From: Cronobacter universalis NCTC 9529
GTDB lineage: Bacteria > Pseudomonadota > Gammaproteobacteria > Enterobacterales > Enterobacteriaceae
Direction of reading: 5' to 3'
Length of the DNA: 64,000 nt
Assembly (NCBI RefSeq): GCF_001277175.1
Contig: NZ_CP012257.1
Location: 930,001-994,000, forward strand
Below, piece after piece: positions 27,708 to 36,438 of the stretch. How positions within the stretch are numbered: the first letter of the stretch is position 1; each line of letters starts with the position of its first letter. Under the pieces are notes generated by a model. It searched no databases. It was not told where the DNA came from and saw only the letters and a program-made list of their open reading frames with translations. A program made the translations under genes and the position numbers.

Positions 27708-27978
27708 GGAAAATCACCCACTTTTGTTGATACGCGAGGCCCAGAAAGCCCAGCACGTCGTCGGTCAGCGGGGCGGCTTCCGGGAAGCGCGCTTCCAGCG
27801 TGTCGATTATCGCGCCCGCGGTCTGCTGGCCGTCCACCAGTTGCAGAATGGCGGCGGCGCTTTCGTTCAGCTTCGCCATGCCTTCCGGGTAGAGGATCAC
27901 ATGCGTGTTCTGCGCCTCTTCCCATTGCAGGCGATAGCCGCGGCGAAATTGCGGAATATGATGGCGTTCAGGCTGCAT
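27700..27978 (-). CDS. pqqD: PqqA-binding chaperone PqqD
   Basis: The protein has 92 residues from the ATG at 27978, which overlaps the pqqC TGA by one base. This is the usual size; the longer frame from 28002 has no family counterpart. PqqD presents the PqqA peptide to Pqq[21 protein letters not shown] and [14 protein letters not shown] are the winged-helix RiPP-recognition fold signatures. Confidence 0.95.
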   Translation of the reverse strand: MQPERHHIPQFRRGYRLQWEEAQNTHVILYPEGMAKLNESAAAILQLVDGQQTAGAIIDTLEARFPEAAPLTDDVLGFLGLAYQQKWVIFRE

Positions 27979-28733
27979 CAGACCAGTCTCCGTTTGTGCC
28001 ACACCGCCTCGCGGGTGACGGTGTGATAAGGGGCTCTGTCCAGCGTATAGGCCAGGGTCATGGCGTCGAGCATGCTCCAGAGGATGTCGAGCTTAAACTG
28101 CAAAATCTCCAGCATTCGCTGCTGGCGCTCCATCGTGTTGCAGTACTCCAGCGCGAGCGAAAGCCCGTGCTCGACGTCGCGGCGCGCCTGGCTTAAGCGG
28201 CTGCGGAAGTAGTCATAGCCTTCCGCTTCAATCCAGGTGTAGTGCTGCGGCCAGCTGTCGAGACGCGCCTGGTGGATCTGCGGGGCGAACAGCTCGGTCA
28301 GCGAACTGCACGCGGCCTCTTCCCAGCAGGCGCGGCGGGCGAAGTTTACATAGGCGTCCACTGCGAAGCGCACGCCCGGCAGCACGCGCTCTTCAGAGAG
28401 CAGCGATTCGCGCGACAGCCCGACCGCCTCGCCAAGACGCAGCCAGGCTTCAATGCCGCCTTCGCTGCCGTCATAGCCGTCGTGGTCGAGAATGCGCTGC
28501 ACCCACTGGCGGCGCACTTCCGGGTGCGGACAGTTCGCCATAATGGCGGCGTCCTTGATGGGAATGCTGGTCTGGTAATAGAACCGGTTCGCCACCCAGC
28601 CCTGGATCTGCTCGCGGGTCGCCTCGCCGTTATGCATGGCGATGTGATAAGGGTGGTGAATGTGATAGAACGCGCCTTTCGCGCGCAGCGCCGCTTCGAA
28701 CTCGTCGGGCGTCAGCAGTCGTTGCTCGGTCAT
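27978..28733 (-). CDS. pqqC: Pyrroloquinoline-quinone synthase PqqC
   Basis: The protein has 251 residues, the standard length. Cofactor-free oxidase that performs the final ring closure and oxidation. Motifs [35 protein letters not shown] and [19 protein letters not shown] are intact. It starts eight nt after the pqqB stop. Confidence 0.96.
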   Translation of the reverse strand: MTEQRLLTPDEFEAALRAKGAFYHIHHPYHIAMHNGEATREQIQGWVANRFYYQTSIPIKDAAIMANCPHPEVRRQWVQRILDHDGYDGSEGGIEAWLRLGEAVGLSRESLLSEERVLPGVRFAVDAYVNFARRACWEEAACSSLTELFAPQIHQARLDSWPQHYTWIEAEGYDYFRSRLSQARRDVEHGLSLALEYCNTMERQQRMLEILQFKLDILWSMLDAMTLAYTLDRAPYHTVTREAVWHKRRLV

Positions 28734-28741
28734 ATAGCCTC

Positions 28742-29650
28742 TTATAGCGCGATTACCATCCCGTCGTGGCTCACCTCAATCCCCTGCTGGTGCAGGGACT
28801 GGCGCTCCGGGGACTCCTCGTTGAGGATCGGGTTGGTATTGTTGATATGAATGAGAATTTTGCGCTCCGCGGGCAGGCGCGCCAGTAAAGCCGCCAGCCC
28901 CTGTTCTTCCGACAGCGCCAGATGGCCCATCGCTTTGCCGGTGTTATGGCCGACGCCAGTGGCGGCAAGCTCGTTGTCGCGCCACAGCGTGCCGTCAATC
29001 AGCAGCACGTCGGCGCGCTCAAGCCACGGCAGAATGGCGTCGTCCGGCTCGCCGAGGCCCGGCGCGTAGAGCAGGCTTTTGCCGCCTTCTTCTTCGATAA
29101 ACAGCGCGACGTTATGGCCCGGCAGCGGGCGGTCGCGGTACGGCGAGTAGGGCGGCGCGTTGCTCAGCAGCGGAATGGCGGTGAAAAAGACGCCAGGGCA
29201 GATCCGCACCTGAAAGCGCGACAGCGGCGCTATCGGGTGATGAACCAGCCCGCCGTTCCAGTGGGAGAGCATCGGGAAGACCGGAAAGCCGGTGCAGAGA
29301 TCGTCATGCACTTCCGGCGTGCACCAGACGTGGTGCGGGCAGCCTTCACGTAAATTGAGTAATCCCGCGCTGTGGTCTATCTGGCTGTCGGTGAGAATAA
29401 TCGCGCCGATGCCGGTGCCGCGCAGCACCCCGGGATTATGCAATTCGGGTGAGGCGAGAAGCTGGTGGCAAATGTCGGGCGAGACGTTGCACAGCACCCA
29501 GTTTTTCCCGTCATCGCTGACGGCGATGGAAGACTGGGTACGCATGGACGTTTTCATCGTGCCGTTACGCACGCCCTGGCAATTGGCGCAGTTGCAGTTC
29601 CACTGAGGGAAACCGCCGCCCGCCGCCGAGCCGAGAACTTTGATTTGCAT
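28742..29650 (-). CDS. pqqB: PQQ biosynthesis protein PqqB (metallo-beta-lactamase fold)
   Basis: The protein has 302 residues starting [19 protein letters not shown]; the frame is open from 29701, but that start lies in the spacer. Cysteine-pair region [14 protein letters not shown], and metal-fold motif [16 protein letters not shown] in place of the classical HxHxDH. Reported to hydroxylate the tyrosine-derived part of the precursor. In the pqqABCDEF operon. Confidence 0.95.
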   Translation of the reverse strand: MQIKVLGSAAGGGFPQWNCNCANCQGVRNGTMKTSMRTQSSIAVSDDGKNWVLCNVSPDICHQLLASPELHNPGVLRGTGIGAIILTDSQIDHSAGLLNLREGCPHHVWCTPEVHDDLCTGFPVFPMLSHWNGGLVHHPIAPLSRFQVRICPGVFFTAIPLLSNAPPYSPYRDRPLPGHNVALFIEEEGGKSLLYAPGLGEPDDAILPWLERADVLLIDGTLWRDNELAATGVGHNTGKAMGHLALSEEQGLAALLARLPAERKILIHINNTNPILNEESPERQSLHQQGIEVSHDGMVIAL

Positions 29651-29707
29651 GTGCAGAACCGGAAAGGAAAAGAGAAAAGGTGCCCGCGAAGCCGCGGGCA
29701 CAGGCGA

Positions 29708-29785
29708 TTAACGGTTGGAAATGTACAGGGTCACTTCCAGACCCAGGCGCAGGTCAACAAACGCAGGTTTAGTCCACTTGGTCAT
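29708..29785 (-). CDS. pqqA: PQQ precursor peptide PqqA
   Basis: The 25-residue peptide begins [18 protein letters not shown] and ends TLYISNR. The conserved Glu17 and Tyr21 (ExxxY) are the residues crosslinked into PQQ. AGGAGTAAGACT precedes the ATG on the reverse strand. It is two residues longer than the commonest 23-residue form. Confidence 0.95.
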   Translation of the reverse strand: MTKWTKPAFVDLRLGLEVTLYISNR

Positions 29786-29896
29786 AGTCTTACTCCTCAT
29801 ATAACGGGTGATTTTTCACCACCCTGGTGAAACCGATTACCGGCGCGCTTATGTTGCGTAAATGTGATCGAGATCGCAACTTAAATGCTTATCCAT

Positions 29897-30955
29897 TTAT
29901 TGCGATTCTCCCCAGGCGAGCCTGAGCACGCGCAACCAGTTGCGCCAGGCGAGCTTTTCCAGCAGCGGCGCGTCGAACCCTGCCGCTGCCAGCGCCTGCA
30001 TCAGACGCGGTAAACCGATGACGTCGCCCATCGCATCCGGCAGGCTGATGCCGTCGAAATCCGATCCGAACGCCACCCGGTCTTCACCCAGTTTAGTAAT
30101 CAGATACTCAACGTGCGTAACAATTTCGGACAAGGACGTGTCGCCGTTGCGCTGCCCGTCTGCGCGCAGAAAGGCGGTGCCGAAGTTTACGCCGACCAGG
30201 CCGTCGCTTGCCTTAATGGCCGCGAGTTGCTCGTCGGTGAGGTTGCGCGGCTGCGCGCAGAGCGCGTGGGCGTTGGAGTGCGTCGCCACCAGCGGCCCGC
30301 CGCCGATGGCCGCGGTATCGAAAAACGCCTTCTGATTCATATGCGAGACATCCACCAGCACATGGCGTTCGCGACAGGCGCGGATGAGCGCTTTACCGGC
30401 AGGTGTTAACCCAACGCCGGTATCCGGCGAGCCAGGGAACGGCCCGCTGACCCCTTCGCCAAAAACGTTTGGGATGTTCCAGAACGGCCCGATACTGCGC
30501 ACGCCCTGGGCGAGCAGGGCGTCGAGCGGCTCCAGTTGGGCGTCGATCGCCTGCGCGCCCTCGATATGCAGCACCAGCGCCACCACGTCATCCGCCATGC
30601 ACTGCTCGATATCCGCCACCGTCCGGCAGACGCGCATTTTCCCGCCGGAGGCCTGCGCCATCGCGTGAAACAGCCCAATCTGCGCCTGCGTAATGGCGAG
30701 CGGATCGTGCATCGTTTCGGCATCCGCCAGCGGCAGATTGCGCATCTGCGCGACATACTCCGGCGGCGGCACAAACACCGCGAACAGCCCGCCGGCAAAG
30801 CCGCCCTGGCGCATGCGCGGATAATCCAGATGGCCGCCTTCGAGGCCGCTGAACACCGCCCCGACAGGCTCGGCCTCCGCGCGCAGCCACAGGCGCAGCA
30901 GCAGATCGTTATGGCCGTCAAACACGGGCGGGAAAGAAGAGTGAAGGACGTGCAT
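29897..30955 (-). CDS. Membrane dipeptidase-family (M19) peptidase
   Basis: The protein has 352 residues with no signal peptide. M19 zinc dipeptidase layout: FDGHNDLLLRLW (first metal ligands), LHIEGAQAIDAQL (bridging Glu), DVSHMNQKAFFD, ATHSNAHALC and FGSDFDGI. It lies just upstream of pqqA in the same orientation, with a gap of about 110 bp holding the pqqA promoter region. Such dipeptidases sit beside pqq genes in several Enterobacteriaceae, from memory; a link to PQQ is inference. Confidence 0.88.
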   Translation of the reverse strand: MHVLHSSFPPVFDGHNDLLLRLWLRAEAEPVGAVFSGLEGGHLDYPRMRQGGFAGGLFAVFVPPPEYVAQMRNLPLADAETMHDPLAITQAQIGLFHAMAQASGGKMRVCRTVADIEQCMADDVVALVLHIEGAQAIDAQLEPLDALLAQGVRSIGPFWNIPNVFGEGVSGPFPGSPDTGVGLTPAGKALIRACRERHVLVDVSHMNQKAFFDTAAIGGGPLVATHSNAHALCAQPRNLTDEQLAAIKASDGLVGVNFGTAFLRADGQRNGDTSLSEIVTHVEYLITKLGEDRVAFGSDFDGISLPDAMGDVIGLPRLMQALAAAGFDAPLLEKLAWRNWLRVLRLAWGESQ

Positions 30956-31098
30956 CGGCGCTCCGAAGTAAAAAAATGGTTAACCTATTGTGACATGGGC
31001 GAGGGGCGACTGCTTAAACGTGGGTGCGGTTTGGTGCTTTATCGGGCCAGGTTTATAATCACCAACTGACCATATTGATGGACAAAGGAATGTATGAG

Positions 31099-31569
31099 AT
31101 GCGCAGTCAGGTAAGACGTGTACTTATAAACATCACGGCAGTAGGCGTAGTGCTGGCGGGGGGCTGGCAGTTGTGGGATGCCCTCGCACCGACAACAATT
31201 ATCCGCGCGGATAGCCATGCCGTATACATTGAACATCCACCCTTAACAACACGCGCTAAAATCGCCTGGTGGAACAAAAATAAAGATGTCCTGCAAGAGA
31301 AATATCATTTAATCGATGATCCTGAAAACGTTTCAGTAACCGTCATGTATTTCGGGGGCTATGTTGCCGCGCCGACAGGTAGTAATGACGGCTCTATAGA
31401 CGACTATAATTGCTTCGATGATATTAAAAGCGATAAAAATTGTATTTATAACGATGTCGTGATGAGGGTCGGAGGAGATTATAATAATAAAGTGTTTTTT
31501 GGTGTTGATGGGAAATTCTACAGACAAACTCCTGATGGTCAACTGACGCTCCTGGAACGGTACCGTTAA
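31099..31569 (+). CDS. DUF943 family protein (candidate immunity protein)
   Basis: The protein has 156 residues from the ATG at 31099, with AAAGGA at good spacing; the ATG at 31092 is too close. One N-terminal membrane anchor (VLINITAVGVVLAGGWQLW), then a periplasmic domain with the DUF943 pattern: VYIEHPPLTTRAKIAWWNKN, LQEKYHLID, YNCFDDI..KNCIYNDVVM. It is homologous to the broken copy at 31642-32070. DUF943 genes often stand beside polymorphic-toxin or type VI cargo; function unproven. Confidence 0.78.
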   Translation: MRSQVRRVLINITAVGVVLAGGWQLWDALAPTTIIRADSHAVYIEHPPLTTRAKIAWWNKNKDVLQEKYHLIDDPENVSVTVMYFGGYVAAPTGSNDGSIDDYNCFDDIKSDKNCIYNDVVMRVGGDYNNKVFFGVDGKFYRQTPDGQLTLLERYR

Positions 31570-31592
31570 TGATTTTTTCCATAGGCAAAAAT

Positions 31593-31625
31593 AAGACATT
31601 GAGCTTAGATATTGCTCAATGTCTT
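31593..31625 (-). terminator. Terminator facing the DUF943 pseudogene
   Basis: A perfect 12-bp inverted repeat AAGACATTGAGC/GCTCAATGTCTT with a 9-nt loop is followed on the reverse strand by ATTTTTG. On the forward strand the T-run is poor. Confidence 0.75.
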
Positions 31626-31641
31626 ACTTAGAAAATAATAA

Positions 31642-32070
31642 TCACTTGATCTGTAAAGGTTGCTGACCCGGCTCTTGTAACCAGACCTCGTCATCTATGC
31701 GGTATTCAGTGTTGCCGCTTCGGGTTTTACTGACAGACATCAGAATATTTTTATCGATGCAGTTACGAGGCGGAGCGATATCTGCGAAGCATAACCTGTC
31801 TGCTTTCCCCTCTTCCTGATACCCATTGCCTCAGGCGAAGATATAGATATCTTTATCATTCAGATGATATTTATCTGAAAGCGCTTTGCTATTTTTTATC
31901 CACCAGTCGATTTTGGCTGAAGAGGATAACGGTAAATCGTTAACCAGGATTTGTGCCGTAAAATAATTTTGGTGCACATCAATAACTTTTATTGGCTTAT
32001 TGACCCAGTAAATGATTGTAGCCACAGCGGCCAGAAAAACAGGGATAAGGGCAATGAGCTTCTTTTTCAT
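31642..32070 (-). pseudogene. DUF943 gene interrupted by an in-frame TGA
   Basis: The ATG at 32070 (MKKKLIALIPVFLAAVATII) opens an N-terminal membrane anchor and a DUF943 domain (VIDVHQNYFTAQILVND, AKIDWWIKNSKALSDKYHL). After codon 79 a TGA (31831-31833) follows DIYIFA. Behind it the same frame continues with the expected family C-terminus (RLCFADIAPPRNCIDKN, then TEYRIDDEVWL) to a TGA at 31642. A single substitution therefore seems to have broken a 142-residue gene. Confidence 0.78.
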
Positions 32071-32139
32071 TAGGTTACCTGTGGTTAAGCCATACCGCAC
32101 GGTAGTTAACGTAGTGAAAGTGCTATGGAACAAGCAGTG

Positions 32140-32397
32140 TCATCCATGCCGCGACAACCATTTTTTCCATAATAATTTAACCACAGTAAACAACACCAGC
32201 GCGACGATGAAATCAGCCGTTGCCATCAGAAGCCACCATAATTGCTGGGCATTCAGGAAACCAAGCCATTCTGCGCTATCAACCAGCCAGTCAGTTTCCT
32301 GTCGGGTAAGCGGGCGCCAGAAATGTACTAGGGGAATGGTGATCAGATAAAGCACAACGAAAAGGAGAATATTAACCAACAGGACAATCGCTTTCAT
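32140..32397 (-). CDS. Small two-segment membrane protein beside the DUF2778 gene
   Basis: The protein has 85 residues from ATG 32397 (or 93 from ATG 32421; neither has a strong ribosome-binding site). Two hydrophobic stretches, IVLLVNILLFVVLYLITIPL and FIVALVLFTVVKLLW, flank a Trp-rich loop. Its start lies inside the 3' end of the DUF2778 gene, so the two are coupled. Not recognised; an immunity or export helper role is inference. Confidence 0.6.
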   Translation of the reverse strand: MKAIVLLVNILLFVVLYLITIPLVHFWRPLTRQETDWLVDSAEWLGFLNAQQLWWLLMATADFIVALVLFTVVKLLWKKWLSRHG

Positions 32398-32893
32398 ACG
32401 CCACCACTTCAATTTCTCCATAAGTCACGATGCCTTTCCCAAGTACAACTTTATTAGTTGCCAGTAATGCATTGCGCAACACCGCAAAATCGGAAGAGTG
32501 CTGCAACGTAATACATCCCAGTGATAAACCTTGTCCACCCACAGGGTGAAGACGAAAATTACCTCTTTTGACATGGTTTATCCAGGTATAGTCATCAAGC
32601 TGGCCGTCTGCGCGGTAGAGAGCGAACCATTGAGAATGATCAGAAGGAACGCCTGAGACGCTGTTCCATGAGTCTATGATGCTTGTTCTCACTCTTGAGC
32701 CTGCGCCACCTGTAGGTCTGTCTACAATCAGATAACGGCCTGGCGGTAAAGGGCCTTTATCAGGTAGTGCGATGCATCCGCCTCGATTTCTGTATTTCGC
32801 ATCTCCTGAAAAAGCCATAAATGTTCCAACGCCATACATCAGTAACGGCGAAAAATCAGCATTGTTTATTGTGAATTTACCGAAAAGCGCCAC
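32372..32893 (-). CDS. DUF2778 (Tlde1-type) L,D-transpeptidase-fold effector candidate
   Basis: The protein has 173 residues starting at GTG 32893 (AAAGGA eight nt upstream). No signal peptide. Early segment GVGTFMAFSGD and IALPDKGPLPPGRYLIVDRP are typical of DUF2778. The catalytic region FRLHPVGGQGLSLGCITL gives H116 and C127 in an HxxxxxxxSxGC arrangement like Tlde1 effectors of Salmonella type VI secretion, which cut and exchange peptidoglycan tetrapeptides. Neighbouring DUF943 and membrane genes are candidate immunity partners. Delivery by a secretion system is inferred. Confidence 0.78.
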   Translation of the reverse strand: MALFGKFTINNADFSPLLMYGVGTFMAFSGDAKYRNRGGCIALPDKGPLPPGRYLIVDRPTGGAGSRVRTSIIDSWNSVSGVPSDHSQWFALYRADGQLDDYTWINHVKRGNFRLHPVGGQGLSLGCITLQHSSDFAVLRNALLATNKVVLGKGIVTYGEIEVVAYESDCPVG

Positions 32894-33233
32894 AGCAGTA
32901 TTCCTTTTTCAAATCATCCATTAGCTTAAATCGTTCTCTGGTAAGACATCACAAGGGCTAACGGCGATATATTACTTTAATCCTGAGAATATGGCGGCGT
33001 AGAGTGCGAGTGCTCCCCTCTTTTAGGAATAATAATAAAGGGTTGTTGTTAGTGGGTGAATTAATATTATTGCGTCATCGTGTAATTAAATTGAGTGTTC
33101 GCTGAAGTTATTATCTTTACTATTTTGCTTACCCTGATTTATTGCGGTTTTTAGCGCTTCGGTTATTTATTGTATCCGGCACATTCCGCTTCCCTGTACT
33201 ACCCTTTAGTTTTAACCTGTTGAAGGAGGCACG
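32894..33233. other. AT-rich divergent spacer
   Basis: About 340 bp between two divergent genes. No further gene, repeat or clear terminator seen. It should hold promoters for both flanks, but none stands out. Confidence 0.5.
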
Positions 33234-33530
33234 ATGGCACAGCCGCATCTGATCGATACTCTGGAATTTGGGCCGGAAAACGCGCCTGAGTGTAAATATG
33301 AAATCTACGGCGAGGATGACAAGCAGCCGCAATACGCCACGCGGTTGGTGCGTGACGATAATGGTGAATGGCAGCCGCAGCAGGATGAGATCCGCTTTGC
33401 CGCGCAGCAGGAGCAGCAGGCCGCCAGCAGCACGATGGATTACGGCTACAGCGACGGCGCGCCGGAACTGCGCGATTTGCTGGCCGAAGCGAAAGAACAC
33501 TGCGAGCGCGACTGGCAATCGCGGCAGTAA
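33234..33530 (+). CDS. Small acidic hypothetical protein
   Basis: The protein has 98 residues. The start is well supported by GAAGGAGGCACG. Strongly acidic and glutamine-rich (PQQDEIRFAAQQEQQAASS), no signal or membrane segment, with a central YEIYGEDDKQPQYATRLV that looks beta-rich. I do not recognise a family. GC-rich, like the backbone. Confidence 0.7.
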   Translation: MAQPHLIDTLEFGPENAPECKYEIYGEDDKQPQYATRLVRDDNGEWQPQQDEIRFAAQQEQQAASSTMDYGYSDGAPELRDLLAEAKEHCERDWQSRQ

Positions 33531-33775
33531 CGTCAGCCCCGCTGCGCCAGCGGCGGGAATTTCCTGAAATAAAACGCGGCCTCGCGACAACACCAGCGCG
33601 TTCAATTTTCCCTCTCATTAAAAACCGCCTCCCTTTATTCCCTGCGATTCTACTTATTCCACAAAGCGTTATCTGCGCTCAATGCCGGACAGACCACGCC
33701 ATCACACGTTCTGAAACGGCCATACGGTTAAGCGCCCGTGTTGACTTAATTTGTATAAAGCGTATTTTTCAGGAC

Positions 33776-34756
33776 ATGAAAACTATTCTGATTATCGCCC
33801 CGGAAGGGGGCATGCTGCTGGAAGCGACCGGCATCGCCGATATCTTCACCCGGGCCAACCAGTTGCGGCCTGCGGATGCCCCTGAGCCGCACTATCAGGT
33901 GACGCTTGCCACCACCCAGCCGCACCACGTCATCCACGGCGCCTCCGGCTTTAAGCTGCTGGCGGAGCACCGCCTGTGCGATCTCGCGCCGCACACGCCC
34001 TTTGACACCATCATGGTGACGGGCCGCGGGCTGACGGAAGAAGAGGGCGACCAGGTGACGCAGTGGCTGTCACAGGCGGCACCGTATGCCCGGCGCGTGG
34101 TCTCGGTGTGCGGCGGGGCGCTGCTACTGGCGCAGGCTGGCCTGCTGGACGGGCGGCGCGCCACCACCCACTGGCGGCTGCTCGATACGCTCGCCGCGCG
34201 CTTCCCGGCGGTGACGGTGGAGCGCGGGCCGATTTACGTGCAGGACGGCGATATCTGGACGTCGGCAGGCGTGACGTCCGGTTTTGATCTGACGCTGGCG
34301 CTGCTGGAAGAAGACGGCGGGTTTGAGCTGGCGCGTAACGTCGCGCAGGAACTGGTGATGTACCTGCGTCGCCCCGGCGGTCAGTCGCAGTTCAGCCGCT
34401 ATCTGCTGACCCAGGCGAAAACGCCAGGCCCGATCCGCGATCTCCAGGGCTGGATCCTTGAGAACCTGGCGCAGGATCTCAGCGTTGAGCGGCTGGCAGA
34501 GCAGGTGGCGATGAGCCCGCGCAATTTCACCCGCGTCTTTACGCGCGAAACCGGCGTGTCGCCCGCCCGCTATGTGGAGGAGGCGCGTCTCGACGCCGCC
34601 CGCCAGCGCCTGGAGCAGGGGAGCGAAAGTATTGAGCAGGTGGCGACGCAGTGCGGTTTCGGCAACGGTATCAACCTGCGCCGCGTCTTTGAGCGCAACC
34701 TGCATCTCACGCCGTCCGACTACCGCGAACGCTTCTGCGCGCGCATGATGGCGTAA
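33776..34756 (+). CDS. GlxA/FtrA-type AraC-family transcriptional regulator
   Basis: The protein has 326 residues. N-terminal DJ-1/PfpI-like domain (about 1-190) with the nucleophile-elbow segment RRVVSVCGGALLLAQAGLLD, and C-terminal double helix-turn-helix (about 225-322) with LSVERLAEQVAMSPRNFTRV and IEQVATQCGFGNGINLRRVF. Cytoplasmic DNA-binding regulator; effector unknown. It lies 78 nt before a GAPDH paralogue in the same direction and may control it. Confidence 0.88.
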   Translation: MKTILIIAPEGGMLLEATGIADIFTRANQLRPADAPEPHYQVTLATTQPHHVIHGASGFKLLAEHRLCDLAPHTPFDTIMVTGRGLTEEEGDQVTQWLSQAAPYARRVVSVCGGALLLAQAGLLDGRRATTHWRLLDTLAARFPAVTVERGPIYVQDGDIWTSAGVTSGFDLTLALLEEDGGFELARNVAQELVMYLRRPGGQSQFSRYLLTQAKTPGPIRDLQGWILENLAQDLSVERLAEQVAMSPRNFTRVFTRETGVSPARYVEEARLDAARQRLEQGSESIEQVATQCGFGNGINLRRVFERNLHLTPSDYRERFCARMMA

Positions 34757-34834
34757 AGTGATCTAATCTCGTCATTTACGCCATATGGCCTCTGTTACAC
34801 ACTCTCTACAGAACGTTAACAGAGGAGCTTCATC

Positions 34835-35845
34835 ATGGTTAAAGTAGGCATTAACGGATTTGGCCGTATCGGCCGCAACGTACTACGCGCCGCGCTGGGC
34901 AATGAGGCGTTTCAGGTGGTGGCGATTAACGACCTCACCGACAGCAAAACCCTGGCGCATCTGCTGAAACATGACTCCCTGCTCGGCACGCTGCCGGCGA
35001 CCGTGGAAGCGGGCGAGGGCGAGCTGAAGCTCGACGGGCGCGCCATCCGCGTCTTCTCCGAGCGCGATCCCGGCAATATTCCATGGAGCAGCGTGGGCGT
35101 GGAAATTGTCATCGAAGCCACCGGTTTCTTTACCGATAAAGCCCAGGCCGAAGCGCATATCACCAAAGGCGGCGCGAAGCGCGTCATCATTTCGGCCCCG
35201 GCGAAAAACGACGACCTGACCATCGTAATGGGCGTTAACCATGAGCAGTACGATCCGGCGCTCCACCGCGTGGTCAGCAACGGCAGTTGCACCACCAACG
35301 GTCTCGCGCCCGCAGCCCAGGTGCTGCATCAGCAGTTCGGCATTCAGCACGGCCTGATGAACACCACCCACGCTTACACCAATAGCCAGGCGCTTCACGA
35401 CCAGCCGGAGAAAGATCTGCGCGGCGCGCGCGCGGCGGCGCTCTCCATCGTGCCGTACTCCAGCGGGGCGGCGAAGGCGATCGGCAAAGTCATTCCTGAA
35501 CTCGACGGGCGCATGACCGGCTACTCGCTGCGCGTACCGGTGCCGGTGGTGTCGATTGTCGATCTCACCGTCACGCTCGCCCGCGATGTCACCGTGGAAG
35601 AGGTCAACGCCGCGTTTCTGAAGGCGTCCCAGGAAGGGCCGCTGCAAGGCATTCTCGGCTACAGCGATGAACCGCTGGTCTCCAGCGACTACCGCGGCGA
35701 CCCGCGTTCTTCCATTATCGACGGTCTCTCAACGCTGGTGATTGGCGGCAACATGGTCAAAATTCTCGCCTGGTATGATAACGAATGGGGCTTTTCAAAC
35801 CGGCTGGTGGATCTGGCGCTGTTAATGGCGCGCCGCGGCCTGTAA
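34835..35845 (+). CDS. Type I glyceraldehyde-3-phosphate dehydrogenase paralogue
   Basis: The protein has 336 residues with AGAGGAGC upstream. NAD-binding MVKVGINGFGRIGRNVLRAA, with D33-type NAD preference in VAINDLTD. Catalytic C152 in NGSCTTNG; the second cysteine usual four residues later (CTTNC) is glycine here. HAYTNSQALHDQP and WYDNEWGFSNR are conserved. E. coli gapA is elsewhere, so this is an extra isozyme. Single gene after a regulator, followed by a terminator. Confidence 0.88.
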   Translation: MVKVGINGFGRIGRNVLRAALGNEAFQVVAINDLTDSKTLAHLLKHDSLLGTLPATVEAGEGELKLDGRAIRVFSERDPGNIPWSSVGVEIVIEATGFFTDKAQAEAHITKGGAKRVIISAPAKNDDLTIVMGVNHEQYDPALHRVVSNGSCTTNGLAPAAQVLHQQFGIQHGLMNTTHAYTNSQALHDQPEKDLRGARAAALSIVPYSSGAAKAIGKVIPELDGRMTGYSLRVPVPVVSIVDLTVTLARDVTVEEVNAAFLKASQEGPLQGILGYSDEPLVSSDYRGDPRSSIIDGLSTLVIGGNMVKILAWYDNEWGFSNRLVDLALLMARRGL

Positions 35846-35860
35846 CGCGCAGTAGCTGAT

Positions 35861-35889
35861 AAAAAGGATGGCTCTGAGCCATCCTTTTT
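35861..35889. terminator. Bidirectional terminator between GAPDH and RidA genes
   Basis: AAAAAGGATGGCT and AGCCATCCTTTTTT form a long stem around CTG, with A and T runs on both sides. Confidence 0.9.
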
Positions 35890-35891
35890 TA

Positions 35892-36296
35892 CTATGCGCG
35901 CGGCCCGTCCGGGATACGGGCAATCACCTTGATTTCAAAGTCAAAACCCGCCAGCCAGTTGACGCCGACCGCGGTCCAGTTCGGGTACGGCGGCGCCGGG
36001 AAAATAGCCTGTTTAACCGCCATAATGGCCGGGAACTGGCGCTCGGGATCGGTATGAAACGTGGTGACATCCACCAGATCGTCAAAGGTACAACCGGCGG
36101 CGGCGAGCGTCGCGCGCAGGTTCTCAAACGCAAGCCGCACCTGCGCTTCGAAATCCGGCTCCGGCGTGCCGTCGGCGCGGCTGCCGACCTGGCCTGAAAC
36201 AAACAGCAGATCGCCGCTGCGAATGGCGGCGGAATAACCGTGTTCTTCATACAACGCATGACGGTTAGCGGGGAAAACGGGTTCACGAGAGGTCAT
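35892..36296 (-). CDS. RidA family protein
   Basis: The protein has 134 residues. YjgF/YER057c/UK114 fold: LLFVSGQVGSRADGTPE, FENLRATLAAAGCTFDDLVD and a C-terminal EIKVIARI. Members deaminate reactive enamines or imines, but the catalytic Arg of true RidA is not evident, so it is better called a family member. It is divergent from a TetR gene, with operators between them. Confidence 0.87.
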   Translation of the reverse strand: MTSREPVFPANRHALYEEHGYSAAIRSGDLLFVSGQVGSRADGTPEPDFEAQVRLAFENLRATLAAAGCTFDDLVDVTTFHTDPERQFPAIMAVKQAIFPAPPYPNWTAVGVNWLAGFDFEIKVIARIPDGPRA

Positions 36297-36356
36297 AGGG
36301 TGTCCTGTTAACGTTGGGCAAGAAGCCGGGTGCGCCTTGCCGGGAATTGATTTAAT

Positions 36357-36422
36357 ATACGCGGCGTATGTGAATAATCATTACACATACGTAGCGTATG
36401 TCAATTGAAATACGTCGCGTAT
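36357..36422. promoter_or_regulatory. Three tandem palindromic operators in the ridA/tetR spacer
   Basis: ATACGCGGCGTAT (36357-36369), ATACGTAGCGTAT (36387-36399) and ATACGTCGCGTAT (36410-36422) share ATACG-N3-CGTAT. They are spaced 30 and 23 bp centre to centre, and the last ends 17 nt before the tetR start. They are the obvious binding sites for the TetR protein on the shared promoter region. Confidence 0.85.
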
Positions 36423-36438
36423 GTGAAAAGGAGATCCT

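Noticed and set aside
31831..31833. TGA as a selenocysteine or readthrough codon
   Set aside because: DUF943 proteins are not selenoproteins and no SECIS-like hairpin is evident; a nonsense change is simpler.
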